Below, piece after piece: positions 50,466 through 55,448 of a stretch of 55,448 nt of DNA; position 1 is the first letter of the stretch, and every line of letters starts with the position of its first letter. A program made the translations under genes and the position numbers. Below the pieces are notes generated by a model, which made no database searches, was not told the origin of the DNA, and saw only the letters and a program-made list of their open reading frames with translations. This DNA is from a virus. Location of the stretch: positions 1-55,448 of the IMG/VR virus record IMGVR_UViG_3300032284_000540. One strand, given 5' to 3'.

Positions 50466-51688
50466 TAGGTTCCAGTAGCTGCCTTGAACGAGGCGTGTGA
50501 ATGAGCTAGCTGCTTGGCGTACTCTTCTTTGTCAGAAGCTTTCTTCATGTTGTTATGCATCTGCAGGGCATGGGCAGCATGCTTAGGCTCGATATGATGC
50601 TTCTCGCCGTTGTTGAACTCTACGGGCTTGGCGCCACGAAGAGAGACGGTCTTGCGTAGCTGCATAACGATATGCTCCGGGCTCTTGTCAGTAGAGGGGT
50701 CATACTCTTCCGGATCTTTATCGTCATCGTGAGCTTCATTCATCTTAGCCACGATACGGGCAGTCTCCTCGTCGGAGAGAGCTACCTCTTCTTTATGAAG
50801 TTTCTTCGACGCCATCTCGATACCCTTGTCTCTAGACGACTTTACCTTCTCAGGCGGCAACGCAGCCACTTTCTTTACGTATGAGGTTAGTGTAGACTTG
50901 CTTACCTCGTCGACCTGATCGACTTCTTCCGTAGCTTTTACTCTCGGCTCAGATGTGCCATAATTTTTGTCACCCCACTTCTTTTTAAGAGCTAATGCTC
51001 TACCAGCCTTACGTGAGCTTGAGTCTTTTGTTTTATCTATATAACGCGATGCTAGGCCACGCGAAATCTCGTCAACCTGTTCGACTTCTTCCGTAGCTAG
51101 CTTGTCATCTGTCTTAGGGTTCATGACGACTGGTGTCTTTCCACCCGTGATCTTCTTATCGTCTGTATCTTTGACGTCTTTCTTTTCCATCACTGACTGT
51201 GCAGCAGCGATTAGCGACTTTGGTAGACCGAAATTCTTTTCTGAGTTCATGACTTCTTCCTCGTCTATTATTTTTGTTTTGATTTCTGCTTGTTTCGACA
51301 ACTTTGACTTAGAACTGAACGGAGTAGGAGCCGTAGTTGGACGACCGACGTTCTCTATCTTACGGCGCTCGATCGTGCCAGAAGCTTCTTTGGCTTCGAT
51401 GACATCTTCTTCTTCTTTGATAGGAGAGTCGGCTTTTCTCTTCTCTTCGTCTTTCTTTCGCTGTTCGATCTCGGTTTCTTTCTTCTTCTGAGAATCTTCG
51501 GCCTGCTTAGCGGCGGCAAGTTCTTGGCTAGTGTTCCTAGCTGCTCCTACTTTTAGAGCGTGAGAAGAGCTACCCTTGTTATACGTAGAACGAAACTTTG
51601 AATCCGTTCCTACGCTCTTAGCCTGTGCAGTAGAAGTGGCTTCTAACAAATCACGGATGGCGTGTTCTAGGCTTCGAGTATCAGACAT
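50465..51688 (-). CDS. Capsid-internal protein candidate, highly charged (407 aa)
   Basis: This is a charged, Lys/Glu/Asp/Ser-rich, probably elongated protein. The N-terminus EHAIRDLLEATSTAQA has L14-L15-E16|A, like a prohead-protease cleavage site. Two copies of an E-E-V-(E/D)-Q-V-D-E-(I/V)-S motif (about residues 200-212 and 254-265) each precede a short helix (SRYIDKTKDS, TSYVKKVAAL). I recall such QVDE-(I/L)-S repeats from internal or core proteins of marine T4-like phages. The C-terminal part is His/Met-rich (KHAAHALQMHNNMKKAS). A scaffold/core or injected role is inferred. Confidence 0.6.
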   Translation of the reverse strand: MSDTRSLEHAIRDLLEATSTAQAKSVGTDSKFRSTYNKGSSSHALKVGAARNTSQELAAAKQAEDSQKKKETEIEQRKKDEEKRKADSPIKEEEDVIEAKEASGTIERRKIENVGRPTTAPTPFSSKSKLSKQAEIKTKIIDEEEVMNSEKNFGLPKSLIAAAQSVMEKKDVKDTDDKKITGGKTPVVMNPKTDDKLATEEVEQVDEISRGLASRYIDKTKDSSSRKAGRALALKKKWGDKNYGTSEPRVKATEEVDQVDEVSKSTLTSYVKKVAALPPEKVKSSRDKGIEMASKKLHKEEVALSDEETARIVAKMNEAHDDDKDPEEYDPSTDKSPEHIVMQLRKTVSLRGAKPVEFNNGEKHHIEPKHAAHALQMHNNMKKASDKEEYAKQLAHSHASFKAATGT

Positions 51689-51690
51689 CT

Positions 51691-52128
51691 TTAGACCTTT
51701 ACTATAGACCGGAGCATCCAGTCATGTTTGAAATGTACGTCTATTCTCTCTTCTATAAAGTTCACTATGCCGTGAGCTTTTTCAGCTACTCCTAGCTCGT
51801 GCGCTTTCTCTAACGAAGAGATTACTTTCTTGTTATCTTCTAGAAGCTTTTTGATCATCGACATGGCTTCCGGAACGTTAAGTTCATCTTCTATGCTAGA
51901 GAGCTCTTTGAAACGTGTAAATGAACCCGGCACGTATGCATTCAATGTCCTGATATGTTCTGCTACAGAGTCTACGGCTTCGAATAGTTCATCATATAAG
52001 TCATTGAGAAACTTATGATACTGAGGAAAGTTGGGGCCCTCGATGTTCCAATGAAAGTTGTGTGCCTTAAGATATAGAGCAAACGTATCTGCCAATACCA
52101 CTTTCATCTGTCCTATCAATTTTTCCAT
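51691..52128 (-). CDS. dps: Dps/ferritin-like DNA-protection protein
   Basis: The start is the ATG at 52128 (145 aa, MEKLIGQMKVVLADTFALYL), which has GGAG 9 bases upstream; a TTG 15 bases earlier lacks support. Residues HNFHWNIEGPNF and YHKFLNDLYDELFEAVDSVA give H26, H38, D53 and E57, the same spacing (H-x11-H-x14-D-x3-E) as the ferroxidase site of Listeria Dps. Dps dodecamers bind iron and can bind DNA. No capsid-targeting N-terminus is visible. It sits between probable internal capsid protein genes, which suggests use in or near the virion. Confidence 0.85.
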   Translation of the reverse strand: MEKLIGQMKVVLADTFALYLKAHNFHWNIEGPNFPQYHKFLNDLYDELFEAVDSVAEHIRTLNAYVPGSFTRFKELSSIEDELNVPEAMSMIKKLLEDNKKVISSLEKAHELGVAEKAHGIVNFIEERIDVHFKHDWMLRSIVKV

Positions 52129-52130
52129 AA

Positions 52131-52421
52131 CTAGCAGCTCCAAGCTCTACGAGACCAGTAGTTGGCGCTGGTCTTCTTCGTAAGATTTCCTTGACCAGAA
52201 GAACGAGCGCAGTATGACTTCTTTCTAGCTGGGATATTTTTCTTGATACTTAAGTGCTTATCACCGAAGTTGACTTTCTTGATGTTTCCAGTATTCGGGT
52301 CTTTCACGAATACCTTAGACTTCTTGACGTCGCCCTTCATCGGCTTGTTAAGAGGCACGTCCCGGCCATGATACTTGGCTTCGAACAGTGTCTTCTTAAT
52401 AGTTTCTAGAGTGGAACTCAT
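52131..52421 (-). CDS. Probable capsid-internal small protein (96 aa)
   Basis: The N-terminus MSSTLETIKKTLFEAKYHG has L12-F13-E14|A, like a prohead-protease site. The conserved body reads VPLNKPMKGDVKKSKVFVKD, then VKFGDK-like and SIKKNIPARKKSYCARS, with a C-terminal Trp/Cys pair (YWSRRAWSC). I recall this KPMKGDVKKSKV-x-VKDP block from many phages. A ribosome site (TAGGAA) and a possible late octamer (52443-52450) precede it. Role unknown; a packaged protein is inferred. Confidence 0.65.
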   Translation of the reverse strand: MSSTLETIKKTLFEAKYHGRDVPLNKPMKGDVKKSKVFVKDPNTGNIKKVNFGDKHLSIKKNIPARKKSYCARSSGQGNLTKKTSANYWSRRAWSC

Positions 52422-52442
52422 GTATTTCCTAATGTTTACATC

Positions 52443-52450
52443 TATTTATC
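52443..52450 (-). promoter_or_regulatory. Possible late promoter, GATAAATA
   Basis: GATAAATA on the minus strand overlaps the end of the 133-aa gene, with a leader of about 16 bases to the 96-aa gene. One mismatch from consensus. Confidence 0.4.
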
Positions 52451-52847
52451 GTTGCCCGGGTGTCGACTTTTTATAGATCCTGACCAGTGAATCAGTAGAA
52501 TCGAAGCGAGAATCAGAGTCGTTCGGGTCTTTAGACTGCGGTTCTACAGTCTCTCCGGTCTTAAAATGATCCGAAGTCTCATGAGGCGTCTTTAACCTAG
52601 CGTGCTTGTTTATCTTGGCTATCAGCTTGGCTCTATGCAGGGAGTTGTTTCTGGCTTCGGTATAGACTAGTCTTGACGCTTCTGGCGGCGCAATTTCATC
52701 TTCTTTTATAGACTTAGAATTCTTAAGATCGGCCGCTGTCGGCCTGCCCTTCTCGCCCGGTCTGCGCATGCGCTCGCCGGAACCGTGCTTGATCCTCTCC
52801 TGCTTGGCATGAATGTTATCCCAGAGGCCTCTTTTTTCATCTAGCAT
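52446..52847 (-). CDS. Conserved-looking phage protein (KRGLWDNIHAK type, 133 aa)
   Basis: The opening DEKRGLWDNIHAKQERIKHG, then SGERMRRPGEKGRPTAADLK, is a pattern I recall from many phage proteins, sometimes as a module in longer ones. The rest is hydrophilic and basic, likely flexible. No (I/L)-x-E site is present at the N-terminus. Function unknown. It lies 10 bases downstream of the 538-aa fibre-like gene. Confidence 0.6.
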   Translation of the reverse strand: MLDEKRGLWDNIHAKQERIKHGSGERMRRPGEKGRPTAADLKNSKSIKEDEIAPPEASRLVYTEARNNSLHRAKLIAKINKHARLKTPHETSDHFKTGETVEPQSKDPNDSDSRFDSTDSLVRIYKKSTPGQR

Positions 52848-52857
52848 CTTCGTTCTC

Positions 52858-54474
52858 TTATAGTGATTCTGTTAAGTTCCATGTACATACTATATTGGCG
52901 GCCGAGCCGCCAGCTACCAGCTGTCTTATACCAAGAGTAAGAGTAAACGGATTCCCGTTTATGTCTGAACCGACGTTAAATTCTCCCGGAAAACTGTTGA
53001 ATGATTGTAGAGCTGCGGCAGAATCTGTTAGACCGGAAAGGAGCACGGATCCTCCCGTCATAGTAGCATTGTTTGCCCAATTCCAGTATTGGCTGGCTCT
53101 TCCTATGTTAGCAGTATTAACTGCTCCGTTGCCGTTATAAGCGTAAGTAGAGTTAACGTTGGCGTTAAGTATTACCTCATACAAGAAAGTACCGGGAGTA
53201 GAATTTTTTCCTTGGTTGTTCGTATCTATGATAGAAATATCACTCGGATTTATGCTCGATCTATTATAGGGAGAACCCGAACGCAGTCCTATAGTCATTA
53301 GCGGAGTGAGGCTTCCGGCTGGAACATACCCGTTTATATTCACGGCAGTCGTGGGAGAAGGATTTACCGTAGATACGGTCTCGGACTGATAAGTAACCCC
53401 CGTCATATTGAAGACTGGAGCGGTCGTCTGAGCAGCAGTGTTTAAGATCTCTCTTCTAAGAGGAAGACTTCCTTCAGTGACGAAAGGAATATTTAGAGTA
53501 CCTGTATAAGACTGAACGTGTGTTATCTGTGGACCGATCGGAGATCCTATACCGAATCTGATTCTTCCGGTACGACCCCCGATAAAGTCGAACCAGAAAG
53601 TATAGTATTCATTTAAGCCGGAAGAGAATATATTCATTCCGGACGGTCCGGTACCGTCTAGCTTATCAGTATTAAAACTATTAGCGTATACTCTATCTTC
53701 TACAATATTCCCGTTAGCCTGTGTCCTTCTTATGACTACTGCTATGGTATTAGCTGTTTGTTCCCAGAACAAACCGGCAGCGGTATCGAATAAGCCAGTT
53801 CTTCTAGTGACTCCCGTCTCAGTGGAGTTAGCAGAAAAATTTACGGAAGAGTATACTACGTGCGAAGTACCCGGAATTATAGAATACTTTTGAGTAGTCT
53901 GTCTATAGACGTAAGAGTTTATCGTGTTACCTGGAGTCATTTGAATCTCTCCAGTATTAGCCATGAAAGACGATCCTGCTCCAGATCCGGAAGAAGCTTC
54001 CGACCATCTTAAAACGGTGTCGTCGTCTACTAAGGGCGTGAACCAGTTCTGAGTCAGTGTGCTAGAAACACGTATCTTCGTCAGAGCGTCTGTCGACCAG
54101 GTAGGAGCAGCTTGCGTATAGACATAGCTAGTAGTATTAGACAGTATCTTTACTGTCTGGTTGGCAAAGGATACGTTCTGAGTTACTGGAAAATTGTTTA
54201 CGGTTAAGTTGGCTGTTATACCAGCCAAGTTTCCAGATATATTCACGGTCTGGTTGGCAAAGGATACGTTCTGAGTTACTGGAAAATTGCTTATTGCTAC
54301 CGTGGTACCGATGTTGACATTACCCGTTATGGTAATAGTATTACTGCCGAGAGTTACAGGAAGAGGATTAGTATTGCTTATAACAGAACCGTTATTAGAA
54401 GCAAGCATCATAGTCTCGAATAGAGTCTTGTTTCCAGCTTGGAAGTTTCCGTTAGCAGAATTAAACGTAGCCAT
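52858..54474 (-). CDS. Virion structural/fibre-like protein (538 aa)
   Basis: It opens MATFNSANGNFQAGNKTLFE. It is beta-rich with Asn/Thr/Gly turns and has two copies of a 31-residue unit (FPVTQNVSFANQTV) near residues 60-110. The second half has GGRTGRIRFGIGSP and FVTEGSLPLRREI, which look like a lectin-like or jelly-roll fibre domain. It starts 3 bases after the stop of the nucleotidyltransferase gene. An adhesin or head-decorating role is possible. Confidence 0.6.
   Translation of the reverse strand: MATFNSANGNFQAGNKTLFETMMLASNNGSVISNTNPLPVTLGSNTITITGNVNIGTTVAISNFPVTQNVSFANQTVNISGNLAGITANLTVNNFPVTQNVSFANQTVKILSNTTSYVYTQAAPTWSTDALTKIRVSSTLTQNWFTPLVDDDTVLRWSEASSGSGAGSSFMANTGEIQMTPGNTINSYVYRQTTQKYSIIPGTSHVVYSSVNFSANSTETGVTRRTGLFDTAAGLFWEQTANTIAVVIRRTQANGNIVEDRVYANSFNTDKLDGTGPSGMNIFSSGLNEYYTFWFDFIGGRTGRIRFGIGSPIGPQITHVQSYTGTLNIPFVTEGSLPLRREILNTAAQTTAPVFNMTGVTYQSETVSTVNPSPTTAVNINGYVPAGSLTPLMTIGLRSGSPYNRSSINPSDISIIDTNNQGKNSTPGTFLYEVILNANVNSTYAYNGNGAVNTANIGRASQYWNWANNATMTGGSVLLSGLTDSAAALQSFNSFPGEFNVGSDINGNPFTLTLGIRQLVAGGSAANIVCTWNLTESL
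54155..54289. repeat. Two identical 42-base direct repeats in the 538-aa gene
   Basis: The 42-base copies at 54155-54196 and 54248-54289 are identical at DNA level, 93 bases (31 codons) apart. Identical third-codon positions imply a recent duplication or gene conversion. Confidence 0.85.
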
Positions 54475-54477
54475 GAC

Positions 54478-55101
54478 CTACTTCTCCATAGAATTTTTTA
54501 CGTCATGGAATAACTCTTTAGCATGTTCATGAGAGACGTGATCAGGAACACCTTTACGAAATTCTTTGAAGTTATTGTTCTTGGCATGCTCGCGCATCTT
54601 CGATGCAGACATGCCCTCTGCTCCTTCTGCATCAGGATCTCTATGACCGGCAGACACCACACTAATCTTCTTGAAACTATAGGGTATCTTTCCTGACTTG
54701 TCTGGCTTCCCGTTATAAGTATGCAGCAGCTTCTCGTACTCTGGGACTCTGTCGGACCCTGCTACCATTATTAGATGATCATGACCAGCTTTGTTTAGAC
54801 GAGCGGCATGATGTAATAGAGTAGGCTCGTTCTTTGTAGCAGCTTTTATATTAGTGTGCGGAAAGAACCTCTTGGCGTGCTTCACTTTAGTCTTGGGATC
54901 TAGCGGGTTCTTCTTCTTGTCCTGCGACCCGGATAGCACGACTTCATGATACGCCCCGTGCTTCTTTGCTAAGTCGTGTACTTTGTTAACTAGAACTTGA
55001 TGTCCTGTAGTAGGAGGATTCATGCGGCCGAAAGCAAACACTACCGGCTTCTTCGGCTTATCTTCTTCCTCTTCTACTATGAAATGTTTAAACTTCTTCA
55101 T
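54478..55101 (-). CDS. Cytidylyltransferase-like nucleotidyltransferase with capsid-targeting-like N-terminus
   Basis: This 207-aa protein has FAFGRMNPPTTGHQVLVNKV near residue 23, the nucleotidyltransferase T-G-H motif, and GMSASKMREHAKNN near residue 163, equivalent to the ISSTxxR motif. The N-terminus MKKFKHFIVE|EEE resembles the T4 capsid-targeting sequence MKTYQEFIAE|A, with I-x-E at the same place (E10). It may be packaged, trimmed by the prohead protease and injected. The substrate (NMN, CTP-alcohol or other) is unknown. It overlaps the preceding gene by 14 bases. Confidence 0.75.
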   Translation of the reverse strand: MKKFKHFIVEEEEDKPKKPVVFAFGRMNPPTTGHQVLVNKVHDLAKKHGAYHEVVLSGSQDKKKNPLDPKTKVKHAKRFFPHTNIKAATKNEPTLLHHAARLNKAGHDHLIMVAGSDRVPEYEKLLHTYNGKPDKSGKIPYSFKKISVVSAGHRDPDAEGAEGMSASKMREHAKNNNFKEFRKGVPDHVSHEHAKELFHDVKNSMEK

Positions 55102-55448
55102 TTCCTTGAGATTCTTTCTTCGCCTGCTGCATCTTACCAGCCAGGAAATTCTGGCGCGAGAACTGCTTCCTATTTACAAATTTTGACATGTCGCCGTTCT
55201 TCGTCACTGCTACTGCACCTTCCGGTCCGGTCTTGGCTCCGCCGATGCTATGTTCGAACTCTTGATTCTTAGCCATGACGTTAGTCAGCACATCTTTCGC
55301 GTCTTGTAGATGTTTATGAAGCTGCAAAGCTTGATCAAAGTCTTTCTTATGATTAGTAACATGCTTTATAGTATCAGACAGCTTCTCTCTCTTCTGCTGC
55401 TTACTCTTTTCTGTCTTAACCTTATCTATCTCTTTCTGACCCTTATTA
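55088..55448 (-). CDS. DUF6267-like protein, C-terminal part (runs off window)
   Basis: The frame is open from the window end to a stop at 55088, giving 119 visible codons and no start. It includes HKHLQDAKDVLTNVMAKNQE, then GPEGAVAVTKNGDMSKFVNR and QFSRQNFLAGKMQQAK. A PEG-x-V ... K-(F/L)-V-x-R-x-x-FS-x-x-NF ending is familiar from marine phage proteins (DUF6267 as I recall). The EG-x-V and K pair could even be a ligase motif IV/V, but this is weak. Confidence 0.55.
   Translation of the reverse strand, partial: NKGQKEIDKVKTEKSKQQKREKLSDTIKHVTNHKKDFDQALQLHKHLQDAKDVLTNVMAKNQEFEHSIGGAKTGPEGAVAVTKNGDMSKFVNRKQFSRQNFLAGKMQQAKKESQGNEEV

Noticed and set aside
1-55448. CRISPR arrays, insertion sequences, integrase or attachment sites
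   Set aside because: No regularly spaced repeats, transposase motifs or integrase-like frames were seen on either strand.

Overview
The window is a stretch of a T4-superfamily myovirus genome (Caudoviricetes). The baseplate genes for gp53, gp27, gp5, gp25, gp6 and gp8, plus gp48, gp54, gp26, gp4, gp32, gp59, gp33, gp61 primase, T4-type RNase H and NrdA/NrdB are all recognisable. The version is the marine/environmental T4-like one, not the enterobacterial one: DUF4815-type baseplate protein, PhoH, ThyX, AdoMet decarboxylase and a short gp33. No host gene, integrase or photosynthesis gene was seen. The host cannot be fixed from sequence alone; a proteobacterium is a reasonable guess.

Layout. 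Bases 1-20,688 (minus strand) form a long baseplate/tail block read from gp48 through gp53, gp27, gp5 OB domain, gp5-like spike, gp25, gp6, a gp7-position protein, gp8, the DUF4815 protein, an 821-aa continuation protein and two small genes. Bases 20,748-25,947 (plus strand) carry gp4, a gp2-like protein, gp54, gp26 with a frameshift-fused gp51-like tail, and an 858-aa hub-position protein with two peptidoglycan hydrolase domains. A bidirectional terminator at about 25,960 separates this from the minus-strand replication and metabolism block (about 25,983-48,545): gp32, gp59, gp33, metallopeptidase, kinase, DUF932 protein, PD-(D/E)XK nuclease, PhoH, RNase H, glycosyltransferases, SpeD, glutaredoxin, one tRNA-Gly, two homing-endonuclease-like genes, NrdB, NrdA, ThyX and primase. 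Bases 48,550-55,448 (minus) are a second structural region: fibre-like virion proteins plus a cassette of probable capsid-internal proteins that includes a Dps-like ferritin and a nucleotidyltransferase.

Regulation visible by eye. Late promoters match the T4 element TATAAATA or differ at its first base. Five early-type promoters share a T-(G/A/T)-TACA -35 box, exactly 17 bases of spacing and a TATAAT-like -10. Several late promoters lie so close to start codons that the mRNA would be leaderless.

Main points of interest: (1) a -1 frameshift signal joining gp26 to a gp51-like extension, directly before the 858-aa hub/tape-measure-position gene, as in the gpG/gpGT tail chaperones of lambda; (2) short (I/L)-x-E N-termini, like the T4 capsid-targeting sequence, on four genes near the Dps and nucleotidyltransferase genes, suggesting a packaged and injected protein set; (3) a gp5 spike split in two with no lysozyme domain, the peptidoglycan hydrolases being on the 858-aa protein; (4) a likely fission of the DUF4815 baseplate protein; (5) a gp32 leader with a 5' hairpin and AATAC repeats resembling the T4 autogenous operator.
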